This document shows, piece by piece, positions 20,470 to 31,188 of a stretch of DNA of 64,000 nt (positions are counted from its first letter, which is position 1; each line of letters starts with the position of its first letter). The DNA comes from Earliella scabrosa. Lineage: Eukaryota > Basidiomycota > Agaricomycetes > Polyporales > Polyporaceae. The stretch is from contig JABYQQ010000005.1 of assembly GCA_022605405.1 (NCBI GenBank), positions 496,001-560,000 of the forward strand, in the 5' to 3' direction. Position numbers and translations under genes: made by a program. The notes under the pieces were generated by a model that did not search any database, was not told where the DNA came from, and worked only from the letters and a program-made list of their open reading frames with translations.

Positions 20470-20678
20470 GGAGGTACGGAGCGAAGGACGGAACGGAAGT
20501 CGGGGCCGGCGATATCGACGATGTCGCTTGCGCGTCGCTTGAGACTCCGACCTCGTGCCACAGCCGTCCTGATTCGTGCACGCGTGGGCTGCTTGCTCAC
20601 CTTCCCCCACTTTTTGCCCTCGTCTCTCTCCATCGCCTCCATCTCCCCCTCATCGTCGTTGTCGACGAGGCCGCCGCC

Positions 20679-21929
20679 ATGTCCCTCCTGGCCAGCGTCA
20701 TCAAGCCTCTCGTCTACATCTCCCTCCCCGCCTTCGCCCTCAAGACGTTGGCGGACACCAATCCCATCGCGCGCTACTATGTCCGCATCGGTCTCTACCT
20801 CTCCACCCTCGGAGTGTGCTCCATATGGGGCGTGATATGCTCGATCGGCATGGGCCTCGCTGGCCGCCGCTTAGATGCTCTCTACGTCGTCGCGCGCAGT
20901 TTCTACTTCCTTGCAAGTCGGGTGATCGGCATCCGTCTCGTAGTCGAGGGCGAGGAGTACCTCGAGACGCGTCCCTCCATCCTGGTGGGCAACCACCAGA
21001 GCATGGTCGACATCCTCTACCTCGGGAGGTGCGTCAGCCTGCTCGTTTGCTCGTGTTAGTACCCTCAGCCCTGATGCGCGTTTCGTCTTACTCCGGATAA
21101 TCTCCTCCTCGCAACTCCAACGTGCATACGCAACCCTTCTGATAGGATCTTCCCTCGCCGGGCTTCAATCATGGCGAAGAAAGAGCTCCAGTGGACTCCC
21201 CTGCTTGGTCAATTTATGACCCTTGGTGGTGCTGTGTTCGTCGACCGCGGGAACAATGCCCGCGCTGTCCGCTCGCTCACTGCGGCGGGCGAGATCATGA
21301 AGGAGCGCAACAGTTCACTGTGGCTCTTCCCAGAGGGTACCCGCTCGATGCGTCCCTACCCGGATATGCTGCCCTTCAAAAAGGGCGCGTTCCATACCGC
21401 GATACAGGCCCAAGTCCCCATCGTCCCCGTTGTATGCGAGAACTATTGGAGGCTCTACAGGAAGGGTGTCTTTGAGAGCGGTACGCTCAAGGTCAAAGGT
21501 GCGTTATCACTGTCGTACCACTTAAGTACGCGCGCCGACCTCGCCCACGTAGTGCTTCCACCCATCCCCACGACCGGCATGACTGCTGCGGACGTACCCG
21601 CGTTGGCTATCCGCGTACATGACTTGATGGTAGAGACTCTCCGTGAGATCTCTGTTCCTTTCCCCGTTCCAGAGCCCAAAGAGACCAAGCCTGCTGTCAC
21701 CCCGACACCTATCGTCACTCCCGTGTCCGAGCCTACCACAGCGCCTCCTGCACCCGCCCCGCTGGCGGCCGAACAGGCTAGGACAGAAAGCCGCGCATCA
21801 ACGAACACCTCAGAAAACTCTGCGACTTCATCACCCGTTCTCAGCCATAGCAGGATGGACGGAAGCGAGTATGGGACGGAGACGGAGGAGGATGACGGGA
21901 TGGTGCTTGTCGGTCGTCCAAGCCGATGA
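20679..21929 (+). CDS. 1-acyl-sn-glycerol-3-phosphate acyltransferase (Slc1/PlsC type)
   Basis: join(20679..21028,21146..21498,21553..21929), 359 aa. It acylates lysophosphatidic acid to phosphatidic acid in glycerolipid synthesis, probably on ER membranes. The N-terminus holds hydrophobic helices (residues about 1-20 and 35-65). The acyltransferase motif NHQSMVD is at residues 105-111 (His106, Asp111) and FPEGTRS at 178-184. Further conserved stretches are MAKKELQWTPLLGQFMTLGG and PIVPVVCENYW. The second intron (54 nt, a multiple of three) reads through in frame, but removing it restores LKVKVLPPIPTTG. The C-terminal tail is Pro/Thr-rich and acidic. The gene is divergent from the coiled-coil gene. 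Confidence 0.92.
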
Positions 21930-22226
21930 TTTCTTGGCGATCTCCTTCGCCTTCTATACAAACCTCGGGCTCGGAAGGCTCATAGGTATGCCTCGAGATA
22001 TCGTTTGCTTGATTAATGGGAACATTGCGGGGCAGTCGCCTGCAGACCACTCTATCCTGACGGCAGCGAGCGAGTGTACTTACCAACTGAGCGTAGACAA
22101 TCGGCCCATATGTCTGTCAGGGCTGCAATTCTTGGTGTATCATTGACAGTCTGAACTCGTGCAGATGACAAGTTGACCACGAGATGTCTTCGTTTGACGC
22201 GTATATGTATGGCTATAGAGTCGCGC

Positions 22227-23898
22227 TCAGATCACAGGTGCGCCATTTAACTCGTACCACTTCTTCCATCGCTCCTCCAACTTTTCCACAGGCCACCGCT
22301 TCCGCACGTCATTAGCTCGCTGCTTCAGCTCCTTCGCCACCGGTGCCCAATCCCTAACCAACTTTCCGCCTCTCTTGACAATCTCGCCATCAACCAGCAC
22401 ATATTCCACATCCTCGCTGGACGCGTGGAACACCACTCCTGCAATCGGATCCTCAGCCGCAGCGAGGTTCACGGAGTCCGCGTCGAATATGACGAGGTCA
22501 GCACGCTTGCCGACTTCGACAGAGCCAATGAGGTGGGCCAAATTAAGCGCTTCAGCACCAGCGAGCGTCCCCAGACGGAAGGCGTCGACGCTGTTGTACT
22601 TGTTCTTGAACGGCGGGGTGATCTTGTTCAAGTGGATGCGCTCGTGGTCGTGGCCGCGTGCCCACTGCAGCCCAACGCGCATCTGTGTGAATATGTCGCC
22701 GCTGTTGATAGAGAGGCAGTCCTAGTCCGGATGGAGACTCAGCCTCAACTCGCTCATAACTTCCTGCGATTTGGTCGCACTTACCACCCCGAGACCGCAC
22801 TTGACGCCTCTCTCCAATGCATAGTGCGCAACCGGGTTGCCGTGTGCCATCCCCAACTCGTCTTCCGGCGTCGCCCCGATGGACGCCCCACTGTCCTTCA
22901 GCGCCTTCCACATCTCATCGTCCAGCGCAGGCCGGTCCGCAAGGACGTTGCAGTGCGAGAACAGCACGTCGGGGCCCAGCAGCCCCGCGTCGCGCCACTG
23001 GAGGATTCCCGGGCCCTTGACGACGTGCGCCGTGATCATCTGGACGTTGTTCGCGCGCGCGAACGCGATGTACTCCTTGTGCGCCTCGATCGGGCCCTGG
23101 CCGAGCAGGTCGTACGCGAGCCCGAGCGTGACGCGCCCGTCGGGGCGCAGCCGGCCGCCGTCCGCCGCGCCCCACTCGCGCAGCTTCTCGCGCTGCCACT
23201 GTTGCGCCTCGGGCTCGTGCGCGAACTCAAGCGCGGGGAACATCTCGGTGGGTTGCGTCTGGCGCGCGGGGGCCCAGATGACGCGGGCGCCGGACTCGAC
23301 GACGGCGTTGAGCGCGGCGTCGGCGTGCGCGGGGCTGAGCGCGGCGTGGTAGTGGTCGAGGATGGTCGTGACGCCGTTGTGGAGGGCGTCGAGGCAGCCG
23401 GCGAGTGTGCCGATGCCGATCTCTTCGGGCGTGAGGGAGCCTTGGGTGGACCTGGTGGACTGAGGTGAGTGATGCTCGATTCCACTCTATGCGACAGCGG
23501 GGATCTCACCACGACATCTTGATCAGGTACTCGGACAGGAGCCAGCTACGGGGTCGTCTCAATCAACGGCCAGTCTCTATAGAAGCGGAGGAGGGAGTTG
23601 TCCTTACTCGCAGTGGTTGGCTCTCAAGACGGTCATGAACACATGCCTGCGGGGCCGTGAGCAGGGGTGTTGGTTATCTCGCGGATGGTCATTACCTGTG
23701 TGTGTCGACGAAGCCAGGGGTGATCCATTTGTTCTCGCAGTCGATGACCTCGACACCGGGTGCTGGTGCGATGTTGGGCTCGATCCGGGTGATTGTGTTC
23801 CCCTCGACGAGCACGTCCGCTTTATAGACACGCGCGTCGGAACTGCCCTGCACGCACGTCGCGATGGTGCCGCCTTTGAGAAGGTACTTCGAGGTCAT
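22227..23898 (-). CDS. Amidohydrolase (chlorohydrolase/TRZ-ATZ-like metal-dependent hydrolase)
   Basis: complement(join(22227..22721,22785..23451,23510..23545,23608..23646,23696..23898)), 479 aa, all phases closing. Metal-ligand motif DTHRH (His67, His69) follows the typical N-terminal beta-sandwich (VLVEGNTITRIEPNIAP, GVEVIDCENKWITPGFVD). Later ligands fit ITAHVVKG, LFSHCNVLAD and the SINSGD aspartate. The C-terminal sandwich VEVGKRADLVIFDAD...VEYVLVDGEIVKRGGKLV is also typical. Such enzymes hydrolyse or deaminate cyclic nitrogen compounds; the substrate cannot be read from sequence. Exons 2 and 3 are only 39 and 36 nt. The enzyme is probably cytosolic, as no signal peptide is seen. Confidence 0.88.
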
Positions 23899-25850
23899 GG
23901 TGTTGAGATGGTGGTGGTTGTGTGCAAGTCAGTGGGGTGTGCAAGTCAGTAAGCTTCGGCCTGGGGCCCCCGAACATGTTGAAGAGCCCTTATATACCCT
24001 GCCAACACGTCCTCGAGTAATCTATTGCCATGTGACCGCCTTGGCCTTCGGTGCATAAGCAACCCACCCACGTTCCGAGACTAAGCTGGCAAGGTTCTGG
24101 ACGCAGACGTAAGTAGCTATAGAATCAGGAAAGGCGGTCATGCCAATGTTATTCTAGTGGCGAGCTCCAATGGGTTCTCTTGATGCGCCCAATCATGGTC
24201 ATGGGCTCACAAACAAGCGATTAAACCCACCTCTGCGCCCGAGTCGACTGGTCAGAGGCGTTGAGGTTGCTGGGTGAATGGGAGAGGATGCTGGCAATGA
24301 GAATGTTGCGTGTGAGCCGGGATGCAAACAATGGGATACCAACTCATGTGCTATCTCCGTGAATAGCACGAGCAGGCAAGAGCTTAAGCCGCATCACAGT
24401 AGCATGATGGCGTGCCAGGATGTGTCATTGCTAGCCCATATCGCCCTTGAATGAGGTATGTGCAGCATGACGAGGTGCAGACAATACAACAGACGCACAA
24501 ACTGTGGCTAACATCTGTCCGCCAGGGCTGTCCCGACTGGTGTAATCATGATCCTCACCTAGCGCCTCCGAATCCGCCTGCTCGTTGTCTACACCAGGCG
24601 TTCCGGATGACTATACCGGGAGGGACATGCTCAGCGAAGTCAAGCAGCTCCCGACGCCAGAAATCGGTGAGACCTTAGGCCTTAGGCCTCGGCTGTACTT
24701 TGCAACTGTGAAAGTTCTACACGGTACCGTGCATGCATGGAGGGTGACTGGCTAGCTTCAGAAAAATGAGTGACGCATAACACGAGCGAACGATGCAGAC
24801 ACTGACTACGGTAGGTGCATAGTTCATGCATCCAGTGCACGCTCGGCCGGCTTCCGACGGGGCGACTTCACGCCCAGGTGCGCCAGGTCGATGCCAACAT
24901 CCGCATGGAGCAGTCATGAATGCGACTGTGACATCGCGTTCGGCCCAGCCCACCGCTGTGCCAGCGACTAGTACTCCTTCGGTGCGAGGTATGCACGAAG
25001 AAGCGGCCTGCAGATCGTCAAGCCAGTCGTACAAGGTCGTGCGATCGGCTTTTCGGCCTTGTCGGACGGAGACGTACCACCCAGCTCAAGTCGAGCTCGG
25101 AGGACAAGCCGCAACCTAGGGCAACGGATTGACCGCGTGCGGGGATGTAAATCCCGATTTGCCCATCAGATTGTTCTTCCAACAAGATCACGATCCACGG
25201 GTGGCATACAGCCATTGGTCTCCATTGGTCTGCTTCGTGCAAATCCCCACTGCCACCAGTGCTGACAAACAGTGTCATCTGCAATCAAGGCGCCCTGCAT
25301 GAATATTACTTAGTCTGAGGGAACGCAGTGAGGCATTGAAACAGATGTGCTCACCGAGCCCAGTTCACTTCCCAAGGGCAAACCTCGGACAGGTCGAAGT
25401 GAGCGCTCGCGAGAAAACCTACAAAAACATCGTCAGTCGTCAGTACGCATACATCGGCAGATCGTACCCTGCACGGAAGAAATCGCGATACGGACGACAG
25501 ATGCATTGACATGCTAGAGGCGACTACTCTACATGCTTGTATTGTTGGGTGGTATGGAGGGTAGGGGGGTTATCGACGTGTCGTGCGTGGTATTGCGGGT
25601 ATATACGTGGGCGAAGGCGAAAAAAGAGCAATGGACGACGAGGGTGAAGCAAGGAGAGCGTGTGAATGCTATAGAGGCTGAAGGATAGTGGGGTGTGAGT
25701 GTCAAGTTATACAGCACGCGGTCTGGGGGGTGTTATAGCGCAAATGCCAGGAGGAAGAGGGAGGGGAAGAGCAAAGCGTATGTCATCAGTGTATGAAGTA
25801 TATGAGCGCGGATAGATACGTCGGGTCGTAAGTCAGAGCATCGCACTTCG
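23899..25850. other. Intergenic region of about 1.95 kb
   Basis: Short ORFs on both strands only, none with a recognisable domain. The left side should hold the amidohydrolase promoter and the right side the 3' flank of the Ser-rich gene. No repeats of note. Confidence 0.5.
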
Positions 25851-25982
25851 TCACAGATTAATGGATAATTTATACAGTCCAGAGAGACCTAGCACCGCCA
25901 ACCCGATCAGCAACACCACAACAGCACCCACAAAAAACAGCTCACTCACCAGAGGACCGTATGATACGCACCACCACAGGTG

Positions 25983-28052
25983 CTATGCGCCCCACTCGTC
26001 CAGCCCACCCCCAAACCCAGGCCGCATCCCCCACGTTCCGCCCGCAGCGGAGCCTCTCGTGCTCGCATACGCGTACCGCTCCTCCGACCGCGCACGGCCC
26101 GCTCCCAACCCAAGCCCAGTCCCGCTCTCGGTAGCAGCCGCGCCGAGCAGCCAGGTCGTCCACCACCCGCCCTTCTCTCCATCGCTGTCCTCGTCCTTCG
26201 CCCGACCCTTCCCCTTCGCTTTCGAATCCCGCCCACGATCCTTCCCAGAGCCGGGCTTCGACCGCGTCTTGGTCGCGGCGCGGAACTTCGACGAGGACCC
26301 TTCAGGTTTTGAGCTCGAGTACGGCTCTGCGGGCTCCGCGAAGGAGATTCGCTTGGGAGTAGAGGTTCCCGATGACCCGCCGCTCTTGCGACCGCCGAGC
26401 CCGAGAAGGTCAGGAACGCTCAAAAGGGACGGTGAGGGAGAGGGCATAACTGGTGTCAAAGGAGTAGCAGGCGTGGAAGCTTGGGAACGGTTCTTCATAG
26501 AAGACTGTTTCGGGGGTGACGGCGCACGCGTGGAAGTGGTGTGCCGCGACTTGGTGAATAACCTGGATATCGACGCAGTAGCGTTGGATGTCCCGGATAC
26601 GGGTGCCGCAACAGGTGGCAACAGTAGAGACGGGCGGGGGATCGGTGGAGCGGATTGTGCGGATGCAGAACGAGGCTTGCCAGACGACTGGGACGCAGAG
26701 CGCTGCTTCTCGAGGATTAGACGGAGAGACTCGACCGTGCGGTCGACGTGGAGGGTGGCCGATTCGGAAGATGTGGAAGACGCGGACAGCTCTTCGATAG
26801 GTGGTGTTAAGGGACGAGGTTGCCGCACGATGGGTGAGCCGCGACAGGGAGTGGTGGAGCGCGACCGCAGGGTGACTGGGGAAGAGCTCGAGGACGCATC
26901 TACGCGGATCGGGGGAGGTGGTGACTTGGAGACACGGGGCCTCTTCATTGTGGCCCCGCTACTACTAGAGGATCGACGACGAAGACTTGAAGTGGGAGGG
27001 GAAGAGGACATGGAGGATGAGGAACGAGGCATGACGTACGACGCTAGCATATCTGCGGCCCGACTGTGGTGCTGCTCTACAGGAGCGGACGCCGGCGTCG
27101 GCTCGGGGTCTGGAGATGCTGTTGTATGCGCGGTCTGGGCGGGGAGCGGTGTTGGTGGCGGACGGGCGTCGGGGCGCACACCAAGGGTGGAAGGGAGAGT
27201 GATCAGGTCGGCAGCTTCAGAGGAGTCGATATACATAGTGAATGCGCGAGGAGGAGGGGCAACGAAATGGCTCCGATCATGCACCGAGAGCTGCAGATTT
27301 GAAGTCGACTGGGACGCGTGGTGCTGGCGGTAGTCCTGCGACGCTCGACGGCGCTGCCTGGGTTGGGCCTCCATATGCATATGCTCGGAAAGGCCGGATG
27401 TGGGGAGACTCTGGCTGACCGGGGCATCGGTGCGCGAAGAACGCTCGTCATCTGAGCTCGTGCCCGACCGGACAAGGCCTTCGACGCCCCTGGAGATCTC
27501 CTCCAAATCGTCCATCCACGCCTCGTGCGTGTCCCTGTTACTCCGTATGCGCGTCGTGAGCCTCTGCGCGCGCTCGTGGAGCTGTCGATCGGCGTCGGCG
27601 TCGTCGGCAAGCACGGCGGAGAGGCTGGACTGGGTGGACATGGACGATTGCAGGAGCGCATTCGACATTTCGAGCGCGTGCAGGCTGCGTTCGAGAAGAG
27701 AGTCGAGATAAGGATCACTCGCCGCGGCAATGCTCTGGTTTCTTCGGTGGCTGCTCCGCGAGGATCCCTGAGAACGCCGTGCACGCCGCGGAGAGACGGG
27801 GAGACTTGGGGGAGGGCTGGGGATATATGCGACGGCCGCGTCCGAGTCGCTGGTGTCTGTGTCCTCGTCTGCCTCTTCTGCGCTGTCCGAGTACGCTGGA
27901 GGCTGCTCTGCGGGGATGTCTGGGAGCTCGGAGAGTCGCTGGCGCGGTGGGGAGGTGTAGAGCGGGAGGGTGGTGACTGTCGAGTCCGAGGACAGACGGA
28001 GGGCAGAGAGCCGCTTGCGGTGGTGGCCGCGACGATTTGAGGACGCGTACAT
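25983..28052 (-). CDS. Large Ser/Pro-rich protein of unknown function
   Basis: 689 aa in one exon. The start at 28052 (MYASSNRRGHHRKR) is the first Met of a long open frame. Most of the protein is low-complexity and likely disordered (Ser, Pro, Arg). One ordered helical segment sits around residues 113-200 (DPYLDSLLERSLHALEMSNALLQSSMSTQSSLSAVL...LTTRIRSNRDTHEAWMDDLEEI) and a second conserved-looking patch is VDRTVESLRLILEKQRSA. Near the C-terminus is GGWWTTWLLGAAATESGTGLGLG. Immediately after the stop the same frame stays open to 25851 and encodes a strongly hydrophobic segment (see findings), so the true C-terminus may be membrane-anchored. The 490-aa plus-strand ORF opposite is a shadow. 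Confidence 0.68.
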   Translation of the reverse strand: MYASSNRRGHHRKRLSALRLSSDSTVTTLPLYTSPPRQRLSELPDIPAEQPPAYSDSAEEADEDTDTSDSDAAVAYIPSPPPSLPVSPRRARRSQGSSRSSHRRNQSIAAASDPYLDSLLERSLHALEMSNALLQSSMSTQSSLSAVLADDADADRQLHERAQRLTTRIRSNRDTHEAWMDDLEEISRGVEGLVRSGTSSDDERSSRTDAPVSQSLPTSGLSEHMHMEAQPRQRRRASQDYRQHHASQSTSNLQLSVHDRSHFVAPPPRAFTMYIDSSEAADLITLPSTLGVRPDARPPPTPLPAQTAHTTASPDPEPTPASAPVEQHHSRAADMLASYVMPRSSSSMSSSPPTSSLRRRSSSSSGATMKRPRVSKSPPPPIRVDASSSSSPVTLRSRSTTPCRGSPIVRQPRPLTPPIEELSASSTSSESATLHVDRTVESLRLILEKQRSASQSSGKPRSASAQSAPPIPRPSLLLPPVAAPVSGTSNATASISRLFTKSRHTTSTRAPSPPKQSSMKNRSQASTPATPLTPVMPSPSPSLLSVPDLLGLGGRKSGGSSGTSTPKRISFAEPAEPYSSSKPEGSSSKFRAATKTRSKPGSGKDRGRDSKAKGKGRAKDEDSDGEKGGWWTTWLLGAAATESGTGLGLGAGRARSEERYAYASTRGSAAGGTWGMRPGFGGGLDEWGA

Positions 28053-28456
28053 GGCTGAGCACCTGGCGAACGCGTACGCGTCCGAGACGAGTCAGAAACA
28101 ACCGCTGTGAGAGGTTCGTAGTTATCGGAGCGGAGGAGGAGAGTGGGGAGCGCCCCCAGGCAAGAGCCTCGTGTGTGATCTTCTTCTCTGTTGTCGCCTG
28201 TTTGGCCCTGACCTGTACTACTGCCTGCCTGTACTTCAATATCGGGTATGATCCACTGTTCTTCTATTGCTACTCTACCTGAGACACGACGACAATCGCA
28301 TGTTGTACAACACACACAGCGGCGACCTAGCGATCTATCGAATACATCAAAGTTTGGCAGCGAGCTTCATGCTGCTTCATGCCAGAAATAACGCCCACAT
28401 GCCCACGCCTCCGAGTCAAGGCCGCACTCCGAGTCGGAGGGTCAGTCAGCAACTGA
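28053..28456. other. Spacer between the Ser-rich gene and the first GDPD gene
   Basis: Both flanking genes are on the minus strand, so this holds the Ser-rich gene promoter and the GDPD 3' flank. Nothing else is seen. Confidence 0.45.
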
Positions 28457-30032
28457 CTAGCTCTTCACGGGCCCGGCCACAGGTGGCACGCTCGCTGTAG
28501 GCTCGACCTCCTCGAACCGCCTCAACGGGCCACCAAACTTCTGCAGGTAGTATAGGCTCAACGTCCCCCAGAGCATGCGCGCCGGGAAATAGTACCGCGG
28601 CGACGTCCACAGGAACATGCTGCTGTGGTTCGCAAGAATCCTGTCGTAGTCACCTGGTGCAGCAAGCACATGGTCAGCTTCCGTAATTCTCTGCGACGAG
28701 GAGATAGCAACGGAACGCACTCCTGAGAGCCTCGCGCAGGTCGAGCCAATCCTTGGTCTTGTCGGTGAGTATGACGTCCACGCCCCATCGAACAGCCTGC
28801 CGGAGGCAATAAGCAGCAATTAATGTGGATTCTGACCGGCCTCATACTAGAAGGAGAACGCACCTCGATCATCTGCGTAGGCTCGTTGACCGTCCACACC
28901 ATCACCTTCTTGCCCGCACGTTTGCATTCCTGGAGGAAGCTGCTCGTACAGGAGAATGAGGCCATCCGCTCGTGGTACATCGCATCGCTGACGCAGCGCA
29001 CACGCACCTCTGCCCGCCCCAACTCGCCAATATCGCGAAGTTGATGGAAAACACCTCGCAGTCGTCCCAAAAGAACTTGCTCGCGTTCGTCGTGCTGATT
29101 CCGATATACGACCGCTTGCAGTACGGCAGGATCGACTTTGCGTACGGGAGGAAGCGCGGGTGCCAGAGGCCCAGCAGGATCCGCGGCGCGAGGTCAGTCT
29201 GCCAGTTCGGCTGGGCGGAGATGATCTCGTGCATGAGCGTGAACAGGTGCAGCGGCTCGCTGGTCACCTTCACGTCGATGTTGAACGTGACGTGCCGGTT
29301 CTCTGGCTGGGCGGAGGTGAGTATACGCGTGTGGTAACATGCGTATGGCAGCAGTCTACCTGCCCCTCCCGCGCGGGCAGCGGAGGACTACGCACCTTCA
29401 TGAGCAAGGCCACGGTCTCAGCGAATGTTGGAATGGCCTGCTTGGGCTCCGCGAGCGTGCGGAGGTGTTCCATGCCATCAGGGCCATACCACCTCTGTTC
29501 CCTAATCTTGCCTGAAGGGCGCGTTTGTTATCATGAGACGCGCCGGTTCATTGCTGCTCACCTTTCCCGTTCGTCGTTCTCTGGAGCGCTGCGTGCGGGC
29601 GTAAGTACATGCGCGCATCCGGGAGGCATAGGGTAGGGGCGCACTTGGGTCATGAAACATGAGGACGACGTCGTCAATCGACACATGCACATCTGTCAAC
29701 AGCAAACGCGTCGCGCCTTGAGTCCGCGAGAATGCGGCCGCGCGGGACCGCAGGCTACGCACCGCTCTCAATCCCCTCCGCGCCGTCCTGTATGGCTCTC
29801 TCGAAGCTCGCGAGCGTGTTCTCCGGGAAGGCAGCTGATGCCTATGGGTCATGCATCATGGCCAAAGAATTGAGTCTTCACAACACCATCGTGGCCTGCG
29901 CTCGGCGCGCCCCAGTCCAACGCGTCTTGGGAGGCGCGGTCGAAGACGCGAAGCGACCGGCAGTAGAACACTCACCCCTCTATGGCCCCAACACTCCGGA
30001 AGCTTCACAGGTCCAGGCGTCGACACGGACAT
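28457..30032 (-). CDS. Glycerophosphodiester phosphodiesterase domain protein (paralogue 1)
   Basis: complement(join(28457..28653,28721..28796,28864..28939,29008..29306,29396..29511,29562..29588,29645..29692,29763..29841,29976..30032)), 324 aa in nine exons, all phases closing. It should hydrolyse glycerophosphodiesters to glycerol-3-phosphate and an alcohol. Family motifs: PECWGHRG (catalytic His), AFPENTLASFERAI, DGAEGIESDVHVSIDDVVLMFHDP and, near the end, VMVWTVNEPTQMIEAVRWGVDVILTD. The C-terminal tail has an aromatic helix (YFPARMLWGTLSLYYLQKFGG). The frame is open upstream to a Met at 30185, which would add a basic, acid-poor 51-residue leader. It is a tandem paralogue of 31,189-32,535. 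Confidence 0.9.
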
Positions 30033-31188
30033 GGTGCGTACGTTCTCCCTGATGATTACGGCGACAGCGGCGGATGCGGTTCGAAAGGTACAGACGAGCG
30101 ACCGGAGGAACGGCAGAGTGGGCAGAGTACGGAGGGGTGCGAGGGAGAGGTTGAAGTTCGGGGTGCTGGGGAGGCGTCGCAGCATGAATATATACCGATC
30201 CGCAGGAGGACCGACTCGGAGGCCAAGGCACCGCTGCCGCGTCGACGTCGAGTCTCGAAGCAGAAGCAGGTGCCGTGTGCGCATACAGGATCCATGTCAG
30301 TCATTTTGTCAGGACCGGCCGGTTACTCGCGCAATCGTCCGCAGGTGCCGTCACAAGGTGGATGCGACGTAAGCGTACCCATGACATATGCTGCCGCGGT
30401 CGACGTAGGCACCGTCTGTGCAGTGTGCCATCCAGCCAGCTCCGAACCCACTCCTGATCCGCACCAGCCAGTCGCGATCCGCCCTCCGTCCTCCGTGCGT
30501 GGGTCGATCGCCCTCGACAGACGAACGTGCACCATATGCATGACGGCGTTCTCAGTTCTCACCATATCTTTATCTCGACCTTCGACGCCCAACAGTAACC
30601 GGCTTGCCTGGTCAGCTTGAGCTTGAAAAGGGGCGGCCGAGAGGAAACGTAAGTGGTGTCAAGTTCGCGGCATGGATGTCCGCAGCTGAAGAAAGTCTAC
30701 ATGTCGACACAGCCGGCCGCGGGAAGAGTCGGAGCCGATGTCGCCAAGTCAAGTCGAGGAGACCTGCAGCGCTGACCAACAGAATCAAGGCGGTGGTGAG
30801 ACTTTCATGAGGAATGTGGCTAAGATGCGGAATTGAATCCGTGGCACCCATCTGCACCCACAACCCGCATCAAAAGAAGTACTTGGAGTGGGGGAGGCAT
30901 ACTAATAGAGATCACATTACAGGCATATCTGGCGTAAGTAGGTAAGGGTCAATATCCTTGACGAGAGGCAATTCTTCTATGAGATTATCATGGAACACGC
31001 AGACAGGGCAGGTAGACGTAGTCATGGGACAAGGACTCTATGGTGCGGATCAGGAAATGGGGAGTGGAGAGAGGAGATGACGACCTGTAGCCCTAAAACC
31101 CAAGAAGTGGAGACGACTAGAAGCGGAGAGGTAAGTCTATGTACAGTCCGAGTGGTATGAGAGGAAGGGAACTTGAGGCGTAAGAAAC
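30033..31188. other. Spacer between the two GDPD paralogues
   Basis: Holds the possible extended 5' coding region of paralogue 1 (to 30185 or 30284) and the 3' flank of paralogue 2. The small ORFs near 30,320-30,860 have no recognisable features. Confidence 0.45.

Noticed and set aside
20470..20642. Upstream Met at 20642 as start of the coiled-coil protein
   Set aside because: It would leave only 36 bp to the divergent acyltransferase ATG. A 25-nt first exon from 20469 with a GTATGT donor joins in frame instead.
22425..23468. 347-codon plus-strand ORF
   Set aside because: Lies opposite the amidohydrolase, whose metal-binding motifs and splice phases are clear.
25861..27333. 490-codon plus-strand ORF
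   Set aside because: It is antisense to the Ser-rich 689-aa ORF. Its composition mirrors the GC-rich Ser codons on the other strand and it shows no domain.
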